Of a stretch of DNA of 64,000 nucleotides, positions 1 through 8,331 are shown in pieces. The translations under genes and the position numbers were made by a program. Below the pieces are notes generated by a model. It had not been told where the DNA came from, did no database searches, and saw nothing but the letters and a program-made list of their open reading frames with translations. This stretch comes from Endozoicomonas sp965198415 (GTDB lineage: Bacteria; Pseudomonadota; Gammaproteobacteria; Pseudomonadales; Endozoicomonadaceae). Location of the stretch: contig CBDAPN010000028.1 of assembly GCA_965198415.1 (NCBI GenBank), positions 1 to 64,000 of the forward strand, read 5' to 3'. Within the stretch, counting starts at the first letter, position 1. Every line of letters starts with the position of its first letter.

Positions 1-973
1 TACCCGTGGCCTCCCCCACGATGCCACCGGCAGAGGCGTTATTTGCATGGGTGGAGACGTTGGAGGATCTCACGATCACGAAACGAATTGCACTGTTGCC
101 TGATGCTTGGCATGCCACGACACCGGCAGGCTCCGCAGATTGAACGTCAGCATTAATAAAAGCAACGTTACTGATCTTTCCAATGAGGGATTGAATAAAG
201 CACTGGCTAACGTTGCTAATGCTTCGCCCCTTGCCATTAATGTAACCGGTGAATGGATTTTTTTGGCTGCCAATAGGTTTCTTTATTTGGCTGGCGTCAA
301 TATTTACCGCTAGTACATAATGGCCATCAAGTGGTAGGTCGGGGTCAACTCCGATCTCGGACAGTGTAGTGGCATCTAGAATATGAATGGGGCGGCCTGC
401 TGATGAACCGATCGCAGAGGCCTTACTGGCACCGATAACCGTAGAAATTGCTGCCGCCTGAACGATCAGTTTGGTTAGTGCGCCACTGGCTAAAGGGGTG
501 CGCGAACTACTTTGGGAGTTGGCAGCGTTTGTGTCTTCAAAATAACGCACCAATGAGCTATGGAGTTTATCGGAGGATTGATGAGCAAGCTCCTTTAGGC
601 ATGGCTTTAGCAGATTAAATGCCCCAATGGCACAGTCCACATACCCACCGGAGGTTGTCAAAGGGGAAAGCTTAAGCAGCAAGGAGGAAAACTCCAAGAC
701 ATCGATCGCATAATCAACAGAACGCTTAGGCTCTCCGCAAGAGTGGTCAATCTTATCAAAACCAATAGACGGTAAACCAACTTGTTTTGCAGGATCTTTG
801 TACTTAGGGGCGACTTCACGAGGGTCAAGAGATTCGAAAAACGCAGTAAAAAAGGTGGTTACCGTTCTGCCCCAGGAATTAGCCGATACCTGAGCTTGCC
901 TTGACTCAACGGGCTGCGTTTGTGATGGGGGCGTTACTACTGTTGGCCGTATTGAGCTTTGAAAGTGATTCAA
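1..973 (-). CDS. Unknown protein, left-truncated by window edge, TTG start
   Basis: This minus-strand reading frame is open from an in-frame stop at 1001-1003 down to base 1, about 324 codons, and continues outside the window. I see no ATG in frame near its 5' end. The likely start is TTG at 973, preceded by a GGAG ribosome binding site seven bases upstream. The N-terminus is polar and Thr/Pro/Gln-rich. A mixed alpha/beta-looking body follows, and near the window edge there are small-residue-rich segments such as SAGGIVGEATG. I see no signal peptide and no motif that I recognise. The shorter overlapping reading frames at 76-313 are shadows of it. Function is unknown. The long open frame with a good ribosome binding site makes it a real gene with fair confidence. 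Confidence 0.6.
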   Translation of the reverse strand, partial: MNHFQSSIRPTVVTPPSQTQPVESRQAQVSANSWGRTVTTFFTAFFESLDPREVAPKYKDPAKQVGLPSIGFDKIDHSCGEPKRSVDYAIDVLEFSSLLLKLSPLTTSGGYVDCAIGAFNLLKPCLKELAHQSSDKLHSSLVRYFEDTNAANSQSSSRTPLASGALTKLIVQAAAISTVIGASKASAIGSSAGRPIHILDATTLSEIGVDPDLPLDGHYVLAVNIDASQIKKPIGSQKNPFTGYINGKGRSISNVSQCFIQSLIGKISNVAFINADVQSAEPAGVVACQASGNSAIRFVIVRSSNVSTHANNASAGGIVGEATG

Positions 974-1003
974 ATGAAATCTCCGAGTTTTTATAGTTTG
1001 CTA

Positions 1004-1366
1004 TTTGCATATTTAAAAGATCCTTAGCGTTTTTCTACAGTCCATTAGTCCACCACAAAGGTACGATTAGTTCACAAAGTGGCAAGTATTCTACCGTAAG
1101 GTGCTTTTCCTGTTCGGCGGTCAACAATTTTACCAGCGTATGATAGAAGATATTCTTAGCGGCATTATTTTTTTTTATAATTAAAAAATATTTTTAATTT
1201 CTAATAATGCTGAATTCCAAAAAATTCTTTAGATGAGAAGTACGAGTAGCTCTCAACCAGAGCTATAAAAAAATAGCCCTGGCTTTTATCGTGCTCGAAG
1301 TGATCAACCACATTTGCAGTAAATATGGTGTGATGGTTTTTCATCTCTATTTGTGTGTTTTCCTGC
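1004..1366. other. AT-rich intergenic region with inverted repeats
   Basis: There is no credible gene here. The stretch holds a run of T and A around 1168-1200 flanked by the inverted repeat GCATTATT/AATAATGC. It also holds a 10-bp hairpin, CCAGAGCTAT (1257-1266) and ATAGCCCTGG (1273-1282), around an A6 loop and followed by CTTTTATC on the + strand. The promoter of the TTG-start gene should lie here, as should the end of the 861-aa gene transcript, but neither is clear enough to place. Confidence 0.5.
1257..1290. terminator. Hairpin, possible terminator
   Basis: The arms CCAGAGCTAT and ATAGCCCTGG pair over 10 positions with one wobble or mismatch around an A6 loop. It lies about 85 bp past the stop of the 861-aa gene. 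The T-rich flank is on the + strand, so its use by the minus-strand transcript is uncertain. Confidence 0.3.
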
Positions 1367-3952
1367 TTATGAAATCTTCGCGCTTGCTGAAGGCGTCATT
1401 TTATTCATAAGAGCGTAGAATCTAAACATAGCTGCAGGAGGTGGTTTAATGGCATTTTTCTCTTTACTGGATATTCTAAAACCAGCAGCAAATAACTTCT
1501 CTGGCAGTTCAAATTGAGAGCACTCGATTGCGTTTTTAAAGCTATCAAACAGAACATGAGACTTTTCCCCAGTGTTGATATTATCAGTCTGAAGAAAATC
1601 AAGGCTAAATATTGGGAGTTTAAACTTACTCAGCGTGTCAATAAATTCAATATAATTTTTAAGATTTTTTTGCTCATGGTTGCACTTTTCTAAAATACTA
1701 AATAATATTTTTTCCGACTTTACAGATAATTTTTTATTTGTTGAAAATAAAATGCCTAGGCAATCAGTTTTTTGTTTGATGTTATTAGCTTCAATTGCTT
1801 CTTCAGTACCACTCAGGCCTTGTAAAATTTCTGATAAAACTTTTTCTATTAAGTCGCTGACCAGCTCTGGGTATTCAAGAGTTAGTTCTAAATCATAATT
1901 TTTGCAAAGTGATAACCAGTGATACAAATCTGTGGTTGGTCTGTTTTTAGAAAGAAGCCAGAAGTAGATATCTTCCAAAAAGTCCTCGTATAATTCCTTA
2001 CATTGCTCCCAGCTTTCCCTTACATCAACCTGTTGTTGCTTTGAACGACGTTTAAGAAACCGAAATTTTTCGTGTAATTCAGCAAAGTCAATATTTAATG
2101 GTTCACGGTTATACTGCCATGACTGGTCGTCTGACCTAATTCTAATTAGATCGTTCATTTCTTCAGAAAAAACAGAGGAAGTAAAATTTTGATAGGAATG
2201 TTTATTGGTTTTTTTATTCACACTATGGCTTAGGTCTGGCATTTTGATGCCATTTTTTTCACCTAGCGCATGAACTTCTTGATTTATAGTGAGGCCTAAA
2301 GAGACAATGTTATTAGCATAACCTCTATCTCCGTCAACTAACGAATTGATATAGTTGATAATTAATGGGTGATGATCATGAGGTGTTTTTTTATAATTAT
2401 TGTCAAAAATATCCAGCCCAGCTTTCTTTAATTCGAGTAGTAACTCTAAATATAAGTTGTGCTTTGGCTCATTATGGGAGGCTTTATACATTAAATTTTT
2501 AATCCAAGCCTTTGTGTTTTCTGGCTCATGGTGGTGCTTACTCGCAACTCTTAGTTCAGTAATTTCATTGATGATTGTGCCTAATATTCTCTTATAAAAG
2601 ATAAATGACGCCGGAGAAACATCTTCGCTAGAGTCGATAAGGACAGAAATGTGATTCATGATTTGAAATGCATCAGTATAGAGTGAATCCAGAATTTTAT
2701 GAGGTACATCCTCAAAGATTATTCGAAGTAGCTCATTATATGACACTATAAAGTCAACTAATTTAGTTTCGTTTATGTTGTTGTCGACATAATCATTCAT
2801 TAGACTTTTAAATTGCGGATTTTTCTTGGATAAATTGTGCTGGAGTAAATCATGACAGTATGCTTTAAAAATCTCAAGATCTTGCCGGTCAGATTCTGAC
2901 TTGGGATTTTCTAACATAGATCTTAACGGAATTAAAATTCCTGCAATATCTTCGGGGTCATCAAAAAGTTTATTTATCAATTGATTGACTTTTTGATTGT
3001 TAGTTGGGTTTCTGATTGAGTGCTCTATCTGGTCAAAGTTATAATCATCTCTACGATGGGAAAAGCCTAGATTAAATAATCGAATGAGCTGCTGAAGTAT
3101 TTTCATCTTTGCTATTACTTGAGAGTTATCGTTGTTACATATAAATTTAAAGCAGTATTCGAAATAATCTTGCAAGCTGTTTTTGAATTCACCAATTTCC
3201 ATGTTTCCTAGTTCCTTTGCTATTAAATCAACGTTGCACTCAATTTCATCAGGTTTATCCACCTGAGAATCTTTAAGGAAATTGATCATTTCTACAAGTA
3301 TATGTTCATCTGTGGGCGATGTACTTTCTTTTCCTTGTGATACTTCAGATTTACTCTGTAGCTCTTTAATGCAACAGCTTGATGAGTGATTGCTACCAAT
3401 GGGCTTTAATGAAATAACTGATTTTTTATCCTGATCCTCTTCAGAGGAAGCGCTTGACTGGTGAGCACCGGCTGTTTGCATTGAATTTACAGGCGACTTT
3501 GGTTGAGTAATCGAGTTTTTTGAATGGCTCCCCTGAGGCGATTTTAATGAAATAGCTGGCTTTTTATCCTGATCCTTTTTAGAGGAAGTGCTTGACCGGT
3601 GAGCACCGACTGTTTGTGTTGAAGGTATAGGCGGCTCTGGATGAATAACTGAGTTCTCCGAATGACTTACTTTATTTTTCGGGTTTTGAGCCATAAAAAG
3701 TTTAGGATCGACAATAATGTTGATCTTTCGTTCTAAGATAGCGGTACGGATTGGTTGGGAATATCGGGCACTCGGATTTTTTAGCACCATTTGTTGGGTG
3801 ACTTTTTTGGTAATGTCAACTTTATAAAGGCCAAGTGCTCCTAAGAATGCCGAACCTATTGCCATAGCGTAACGCAAAGGTTTGAAACGGTTTGTATTTA
3901 AATCTCTGCTGAATGTAAAGCTGGCTGCTGCATTGAGTTTTATTAATGACAT
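1367..3952 (-). CDS. Unknown 861-aa protein with N-terminal hydrophobic segment and 46-aa tandem duplication
   Basis: ATG at 3952 is preceded by a good GGTGA ribosome binding site. Residues about 25-45 form one hydrophobic segment (AMAIGSAFLGALGLYKV), possibly a membrane anchor or an atypical signal. Residues 97-188 are a low-complexity Ser/Lys/Pro linker made of two exact-length 46-residue repeats. Both repeats share HSxNS, QTxGAHxSSxSS, DQDKK and ISLK. The remaining 640 or so residues look mostly helical and are rich in Leu, Ile, Asn, Lys and Glu, with no catalytic motif that I recognise. The gene is clearly more AT-rich than the add gene next to it, which suggests horizontal acquisition or a lineage-specific secreted or effector-type protein. 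Function is unknown. The coding call is strong because of length and ribosome binding site. Confidence 0.8.
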   Translation of the reverse strand: MSLIKLNAAASFTFSRDLNTNRFKPLRYAMAIGSAFLGALGLYKVDITKKVTQQMVLKNPSARYSQPIRTAILERKINIIVDPKLFMAQNPKNKVSHSENSVIHPEPPIPSTQTVGAHRSSTSSKKDQDKKPAISLKSPQGSHSKNSITQPKSPVNSMQTAGAHQSSASSEEDQDKKSVISLKPIGSNHSSSCCIKELQSKSEVSQGKESTSPTDEHILVEMINFLKDSQVDKPDEIECNVDLIAKELGNMEIGEFKNSLQDYFEYCFKFICNNDNSQVIAKMKILQQLIRLFNLGFSHRRDDYNFDQIEHSIRNPTNNQKVNQLINKLFDDPEDIAGILIPLRSMLENPKSESDRQDLEIFKAYCHDLLQHNLSKKNPQFKSLMNDYVDNNINETKLVDFIVSYNELLRIIFEDVPHKILDSLYTDAFQIMNHISVLIDSSEDVSPASFIFYKRILGTIINEITELRVASKHHHEPENTKAWIKNLMYKASHNEPKHNLYLELLLELKKAGLDIFDNNYKKTPHDHHPLIINYINSLVDGDRGYANNIVSLGLTINQEVHALGEKNGIKMPDLSHSVNKKTNKHSYQNFTSSVFSEEMNDLIRIRSDDQSWQYNREPLNIDFAELHEKFRFLKRRSKQQQVDVRESWEQCKELYEDFLEDIYFWLLSKNRPTTDLYHWLSLCKNYDLELTLEYPELVSDLIEKVLSEILQGLSGTEEAIEANNIKQKTDCLGILFSTNKKLSVKSEKILFSILEKCNHEQKNLKNYIEFIDTLSKFKLPIFSLDFLQTDNINTGEKSHVLFDSFKNAIECSQFELPEKLFAAGFRISSKEKNAIKPPPAAMFRFYALMNKMTPSASAKIS
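3389..3664 (-). repeat. Tandem 138-bp coding repeat (2 copies)
   Basis: Two adjacent in-frame copies encode residues 97-142 and 143-188 of the 861-aa protein. Equal length without indels points to a fairly recent tandem duplication in a Ser-rich linker. Confidence 0.75.
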
Positions 3953-4254
3953 AAAAAATCACCTAGTTGTCTAGCGTCAAGAAACTAAATGATTAAAACT
4001 AAAAAAACATCACTCTTTTTGTAAATTAGTTTTTACACTGAATCTATATTCAGCTTTCTGCAAACCTCATGCAGTAAAAATCAGGTCTTATATCACCGTT
4101 TTTTGAAACCCTAAATCGAAAGGTACTTTTTCGATATTTTAAAGCGATCGTGCTCAATTTAAGCAGATTACTAAGACATTTTCAGTGTTAGAAAATTGAG
4201 CCTAAAAAACTTACGTACTTTTCAGACTCAACGGTTGCTGCCGCAGTCGGCAGA
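3953..4254. other. AT-rich intergenic region
   Basis: This is the upstream region of the 861-aa gene and the downstream region of add, with no gene. A short GC hairpin, CTGCCG (4238-4243) and CGGCAG (4248-4253), lies just after the add stop but has no U-tract on the minus strand. I could not place a convincing promoter. Confidence 0.45.
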
Positions 4255-5268
4255 CTATTTGCTGGTAGCCTCTGCAGCAACTTTCTGCTTCAAATGAGCC
4301 TTCTGCTCATCGGACAAAAACGCAATCTGCAAACCATTCTCCTGAGCCTTGCGGATATCATGCGGAGTTAATCCGGCCGCCGGTGCGGCAATGTCATACT
4401 CATGGGGAAGCTCAATGCCTTCCACAGCAGGGTCGTCGGTATTAATGGTTGCCAACACCCCATGGTCAAGAAACTGTTTCAGCGGATGGCTTTCAATATT
4501 CGGGAAGGTGTTGGTCTGAATATTGGAGGTGAGGCAAGATTCAATGCCAATGTCGTGTTCTGCGAGGTAATCCATCAGTACTGGATCATAAATCGCTTTT
4601 ACGCCGTGGCCAATTCGGGTTGCGCCCAACTCTCTGATAGCCTGCCATATGCTTTCCGGTCCGGCGGCCTCCCCTGCATGGACGGTAATATTAAGACCAG
4701 CATCGCGAACCTGACGAAAATGGTCAACAAACAATCCACCGGGTTTTCCCAGCTCATCGCCTGCCAAGTCAATCGCCACCAGTTTATCTTTAAATGCGAG
4801 GCAGGCATTTAACTCTTTTTGGCAAGCCTCTTGCCCAAAGGTACGGCTGAGAATGCCAATCAAATTAGTTTCAACGCCAAAATCACGGCTGCCCCCTATC
4901 ACTCCGTCAATGACCGCTTCCACTACGCCCTGCGGGTCGAGGTTGTGGGTCATTGCCATATAGTAAGGGCTAAAACGCAGCTCGGCGTAATCAATGCGGG
5001 CATTGAGCGCATCTTCTACGTTTTCATAGGCAACCTGACGACAATCGTCGTAACTGGCAAGCACTTTGACGCCCCAGTCCAGTTTGGCAAGAAAGCTGAC
5101 TAAATCGGGCTCCTGACTGGTAACCTGTACATGGGGAATTAACTCTTCAAGGTTATTAGCGGGCAGTTCTAGATTGTGCTTACGGCCGAGTTCCAAAATA
5201 GTGGATGGACGTATATTGCCGTCTAAGTGGCGGTGGATATCGGTCACCGGAATTGACGCTGTAATCAT
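4255..5268 (-). CDS. add: Adenosine deaminase
   Basis: This enzyme catalyses hydrolytic deamination of adenosine (and 2'-deoxyadenosine) to inosine in the cytoplasm, a step of purine salvage. At 337 residues it is close to the usual bacterial length of about 333. The zinc site is visible: HRH at residues 12-14 in DIHRHLDG, His197 with the catalytic Glu200 in HAGE, the GHG motif at 220-222, and Asp278-Asp279 in NTDDP. AGDELG at 169-174 is also typical. ATG at 5268 is preceded by AGGA nine bases upstream. The gene stands alone on the minus strand, with an AT-rich upstream region on its 5' side. The family also contains adenine deaminases, but HAGEAAG and overall length favour adenosine deaminase. 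Confidence 0.93.
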   Translation of the reverse strand: MITASIPVTDIHRHLDGNIRPSTILELGRKHNLELPANNLEELIPHVQVTSQEPDLVSFLAKLDWGVKVLASYDDCRQVAYENVEDALNARIDYAELRFSPYYMAMTHNLDPQGVVEAVIDGVIGGSRDFGVETNLIGILSRTFGQEACQKELNACLAFKDKLVAIDLAGDELGKPGGLFVDHFRQVRDAGLNITVHAGEAAGPESIWQAIRELGATRIGHGVKAIYDPVLMDYLAEHDIGIESCLTSNIQTNTFPNIESHPLKQFLDHGVLATINTDDPAVEGIELPHEYDIAAPAAGLTPHDIRKAQENGLQIAFLSDEQKAHLKQKVAAEATSK

Positions 5269-5479
5269 TGAGGGAAATCCTGATTAAATGTTATTAAATT
5301 AAAAACTGCACAAAACTTACTGAAGAAGAAATATACAGGATTTTGACTTAATTGACCGCAAAGGATAACCATAATCATAAAAGGCAGAAGTTTTTTAGTA
5401 TCTGCTGACGGTTTATAAAATATCCGGGCTAATAAACCGTTCATGGCAAACACGTTCAACGCAGGTTAAGCAAAGTTTC

Positions 5480-5487
5480 AGGAGGTG
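5480..5487 (+). promoter_or_regulatory. Strong ribosome binding site for tag TTG start
   Basis: AGGAGGTG sits seven bases before the TTG codon at 5495. This supports the rare start codon over any downstream ATG. Confidence 0.7.
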
Positions 5488-5494
5488 CAAAACG

Positions 5495-6058
5495 TTGGTC
5501 AATAAACGCTGCAGCTGGTGCCACGGCGATGAGCTTTACACCCAATACCACGATGAAGAGTGGGGTGTTCCTTGCTACGACGACCAAAAGCTTTTTGAAT
5601 TTCTCACCCTTGAGGGCGCTCAAGCGGGGTTGAGCTGGATTACAATTTTGCGGCGGCGTGAAGGCTACCGGGAGGCGTTTCATCGGTTTGACGTTATGAA
5701 GGTGGCCAGAATGACAGAAGCAGATGTTGCAAGGCTGATGCAGGATGCAAGCATTATTCGTAACCGGCGTAAAATTACCAGCGTCGTAAAAAATGCCCAA
5801 GCCTTTATCAACATCCAAAAAGAATTTGGCAGCTTTGCCAACTACCTGTGGTCGTTTGTCAATCACCAGCCGGTGATCAATCACTGGCAAACGATGGCCG
5901 AAGTGCCCGCAACAACCGAGACTTCAGAGCACTTAAGCCGTGAGCTAAAAAAGCGTGGGTTTAGCTTTATTGGCAGCACTATTAGCTATGCCTATATGCA
6001 AGCGATGGGGTTGGTAAACGACCATCTGGTGAGTTGTCCATCATATGGTCAGCGGTAA
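5495..6058 (+). CDS. tag: DNA-3-methyladenine glycosylase I
   Basis: TAG excises 3-methyladenine from alkylated DNA as the first step of base-excision repair. The product has 187 residues, the same as E. coli Tag. All four zinc-snap ligands are present: Cys6, His19, His177 and Cys181, with the last two spaced exactly as in E. coli. The conserved LTLEGAQAGLSW segment, which includes the catalytic Glu, lies at about residues 37-48. The start is TTG at 5495; a near-perfect AGGAGGTG at 5480-5487 seven bases upstream decides it. It converges with arfB across a 36-bp gap. Confidence 0.93.
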   Translation: MVNKRCSWCHGDELYTQYHDEEWGVPCYDDQKLFEFLTLEGAQAGLSWITILRRREGYREAFHRFDVMKVARMTEADVARLMQDASIIRNRRKITSVVKNAQAFINIQKEFGSFANYLWSFVNHQPVINHWQTMAEVPATTETSEHLSRELKKRGFSFIGSTISYAYMQAMGLVNDHLVSCPSYGQR

Positions 6059-6094
6059 AAGACTCATCCCAACAAAGTACATCGGTGGGTGTTT

Positions 6095-6502
6095 TCAATG
6101 ATCGACTCGGCCACGGTAGTTTTTAACCTCGGAGCGACGTTTTTTTTCTGCGACTCGGCGCTGTTTGGCAGCCTTGCTTGGGCGGGTTGCTTTGCGCTGT
6201 TTTTTTACGACGGTTGCATTATTAATCAGCGTATGCAGGCGTATCAGGGCATCTTCTCGGTTTTTCTCCTGAGTTCTGAAGCGCTGCGCTTTAATAATGA
6301 TCACGCCTTCGCGGGTGATGCGGGAGTCGTTGTGGGACAACAGACGTTCTTTACAAAATTCAGGTAACGAGGAGTTATGAATATCAAAACGCAAATGTAC
6401 GGCAGAAGATACTTTATTGACATTTTGTCCACCCGCGCCCTGGGCCCGGATGAAACTCAGCTCAATTTCATCCACCGGAATAGTAAAGTTGTTATGAATC
6501 AT
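6095..6502 (-). CDS. arfB: Alternative ribosome-rescue factor ArfB (peptidyl-tRNA hydrolase, YaeJ)
   Basis: ArfB releases ribosomes stalled on non-stop mRNA by hydrolysing the peptidyl-tRNA in the peptidyl-transferase centre. The 135-residue product has the catalytic GGQ at residues 24-26 in RAQGAGGQNVNK, the family signature SSAVHLRFD, and a long basic C-terminal tail. That tail, which family knowledge says enters the empty mRNA channel, is rich in Lys/Arg from about residue 98. Short length and tail separate it from RF1/RF2. The start overlaps the end of the DUF2288 gene by 11 bp, so the two are probably translationally coupled. Confidence 0.93.
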   Translation of the reverse strand: MIHNNFTIPVDEIELSFIRAQGAGGQNVNKVSSAVHLRFDIHNSSLPEFCKERLLSHNDSRITREGVIIIKAQRFRTQEKNREDALIRLHTLINNATVVKKQRKATRPSKAAKQRRVAEKKRRSEVKNYRGRVDH

Positions 6503-6812
6503 TCAGGTGCTCTCTGTCTTGCGTCAAGACCCATGGGCGCACAACGACTGCCCATAATTCCCGATTATTAGCAAACCATTGTTGTGCCTGTTCATCACTG
6601 ACGGCGCCGAGTAAACCCTGTTCAACCCAGGCAGTTACGACCTGCTTATTGTCAACGGACATCTGATAGGCCACTTCAATCAAATCAAGCGTTATATCCA
6701 CCCGCAAAACCACACCCTGAGCGAAATATCGCTGCAACTGTGACCATGGAATGATTGAAGTTTCCTGATTTAGTTTGGCTTTTTCCAGTGTTTTCTGACT
6801 AACCTCTGACAT
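6492..6812 (-). CDS. DUF2288 family protein
   Basis: This is a 106-residue soluble protein. It matches my memory of DUF2288: an N-terminal helix with IPWSQLQRYFAQG, then DLIEVAYQMSVDN, then a C-terminal QWFANNRELWAVVVRPWVL segment that is the most conserved part of the family. The function of the family is unknown to me. The gene lies immediately upstream of arfB and overlaps it by 11 bp, so it is the first gene of a two-gene unit. ATG at 6812 is preceded by an AGGA-type site (rc of 'tttcctgttc'). Confidence 0.8.
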   Translation of the reverse strand: MSEVSQKTLEKAKLNQETSIIPWSQLQRYFAQGVVLRVDITLDLIEVAYQMSVDNKQVVTAWVEQGLLGAVSDEQAQQWFANNRELWAVVVRPWVLTQDREHLNDS

Positions 6813-7047
6813 CCTGCACTTTTCCTGTTCTTAAATTTGCTATTGAAGAAAAAGCCGCAGAATAATTCCCTTGTGAATGGAAATGCAACCGCCCGGCTTT
6901 CATAGGTGCTTATTTATTTTTCTTAAAAGAGTTCAGGGGGCTTGATTCCTTTCTAGTGTTTTTCATTACTCACCACAACCTGAGGATATCAGCACGAACA
7001 TTTGTCACGTTTCATGAAGGGGTTTTGTTTGGCAACCAACTCATACT

Positions 7048-7410
7048 GTGGGATTATGCTCATCCGATCGAATGAAGTTTGTCGTATATATGATCCTCAC
7101 ACCTGAAGGCCCGTTAAAAGACAACCCACGTTTAATGCGCGAGTTTATCATCCTTTCGTACATGATCGAGTTGTACTGTAAGCGCCACCACCAGCACCCG
7201 ACATTGTGCAATGAGTGCCTTACCTTGCTGGCATTGTGCAAGCGCGGCTATGAAGACGGTTTTAATGGTACACCGGCAACGTACTTTGACCCTGAACAGC
7301 AGCGGCAGATGCGTGAGGTGATGAAGTGGGCGGGACCTCGGTTGTTTTTCAGGCATCCTGTGTTGGCAATACGGTATTTTCTCGATGACCTGAAGATGGC
7401 TGTTTCCTGA
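7048..7410 (+). CDS. ygbA: YgbA-like protein (nitrous-oxide-stimulated promoter family)
   Basis: The product has 120 residues from GTG at 7048; ATG at 7072 or 7090 are alternatives, and none has a good ribosome binding site. The C-terminal half carries the family hallmark MREVMKWAGPRLFFRHPVLAIRY, here with its DDLK end. The middle carries a cluster of four cysteines (C in LYCKRHH, CNEC, CKRG) that could bind metal or an Fe-S cluster. In enterobacteria ygbA belongs to the nitric-oxide-responsive gene set; its molecular role is not settled. Here it stands alone on the + strand. I cannot see an NsrR or NorR site with certainty. Confidence 0.75.
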   Translation: MGLCSSDRMKFVVYMILTPEGPLKDNPRLMREFIILSYMIELYCKRHHQHPTLCNECLTLLALCKRGYEDGFNGTPATYFDPEQQRQMREVMKWAGPRLFFRHPVLAIRYFLDDLKMAVS

Positions 7411-7412
7411 AT

Positions 7413-7450
7413 TTTCGCTTTCAAGGGCAAAAGTGCGAAAGAGCTTTTGC
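7413..7450 (+). other. Crossing stems: possible H-type pseudoknot or alternative hairpins
   Basis: Three bases after the ygbA-like stop, TTTCGC (7413-7418) can pair with GCGAAA (7435-7440), and GCAAAAG (7427-7433) with CTTTTGC (7444-7450). The two stems cross, so they either form an H-type pseudoknot with loops of 8, 1 and 3 nt or are mutually exclusive hairpins. No U-tract follows. Confidence 0.35.
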
Positions 7451-7619
7451 GGTCTCACCCTGTTGATCGTCTCTGACACTCTCCGTCCTTTGGGTGCGAT
7501 TTGGCGATGCTTTACGCAATCTCCGGTAACGTTCCACAATATCAACAAGTTTTCCTCTCAAACCCCAATCATGGTACGAGCTTTGCCTTAAAAAATTGAA
7601 TTTTGAAGGGGGAAGTGAA

Positions 7620-7925
7620 GTGGAGTTTAACCGTAAGAGTATTGCGATTCTGCAAAAAATCAAACGCCTCGCAAAAGAAGAGCAGGGTTGTGTGATTCGT
7701 TATGATTCACCAACACTGGAAAACGAGCTTCGTACCCTCGTCAAAAGCGGTGTCAGTCGAGAGTTACTGGAGCTGATCGAGGCGTTTTTGCCCACTCAGG
7801 AGCCGCCACCGGCCTTTGTGGGTCCGTCTCGGGTTTATCGTGGTTCTCACCTGTTGATTGATGATACTGAAAGAACGCCTAAACGTGCCAAACGGATTTA
7901 TCGTGGCCTAGTGGTTACAGACTGA
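7620..7925 (+). CDS. Small unknown protein, GTG start
   Basis: This is a 101-residue soluble protein that I do not recognise. GTG at 7620 is chosen because AAGGGGGA at 7606-7613 sits six bases upstream; the longer frame from 7596 would place that site inside the gene. The N-terminal half looks like a small helical domain (KSIAILQKIKRLAKEE, then a polar TLENELRTLVKSGVSRELLELIEAFLP) of winged-helix flavour. The tail is Pro/Arg-rich with SRVYRGS and KRIYRGLVV, two similar RxYRG motifs. A weak hairpin follows the stop. A DNA- or RNA-binding role is possible but only an inference. Confidence 0.6.
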   Translation: MEFNRKSIAILQKIKRLAKEEQGCVIRYDSPTLENELRTLVKSGVSRELLELIEAFLPTQEPPPAFVGPSRVYRGSHLLIDDTERTPKRAKRIYRGLVVTD

Positions 7926-7938
7926 GTCTTTTGCTGTC

Positions 7939-7965
7939 AAAAATACTATGCGATAGTGCATTTTT
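7939..7965 (+). terminator. Weak hairpin with T-tract after small gene
   Basis: ACTAT (7945-7949) and ATAGT (7953-7957) form a short stem flanked by an A-tract and by GCATTTTT. It could terminate the 101-aa gene, but the stem is AT-rich and short. Confidence 0.3.
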
Positions 7966-8331
7966 GGTAGGAGTCTGTCCGGTTCAAGCACTTTTTTGAG
8001 GCAACTTTATGCAGTGGAAGCGTATCCCTCGCATCGGGATGTTTGGGGGATACTGGTGGGGTATCTGACTCTTGTCAGTATCCAGTTCAGTCAGGAGTCG
8101 GCTCACGGGCTGAGGTGGCTCGATTGCCTGTTTTAAGATTTACGTTTTAATCCGCCGTTTCCACCCGAGTGGCGTTATAATCCGACCAATTCACACCTTC
8201 TTTAAACCAGCAGCAAGCCAACCATAAATGGTCAGGCCCTTATGCGTCTCTTCGTTATTTATCTGCGTTTGCCATAAATATATACTGGGCGCCTTTTTGG
8301 GTATTAGCGGCCAGCGGGCATAGGAAAACCA
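7966..8331. other. Intergenic region upstream of rnfA
   Basis: No gene is visible. The inverted repeat GGATACTG (8048-8055) and CAGTATCC (8076-8083) encloses a 20-bp loop. A perfect TATAAT at 8176-8181 could be the -10 of the rnf promoter, but I cannot find a matching -35 at the right spacing. rnfA has a modest AGGA ribosome binding site before 8332. Confidence 0.45.

Noticed and set aside
4238..4253. CTGCCG/CGGCAG hairpin as add terminator
   Set aside because: It is adjacent to the stop but has no T-run on the minus strand; too short to call.
5265..5459. 64-codon minus-strand frame upstream of add
   Set aside because: Poor composition, no ribosome binding site, and it lies in the AT-rich promoter region of add.
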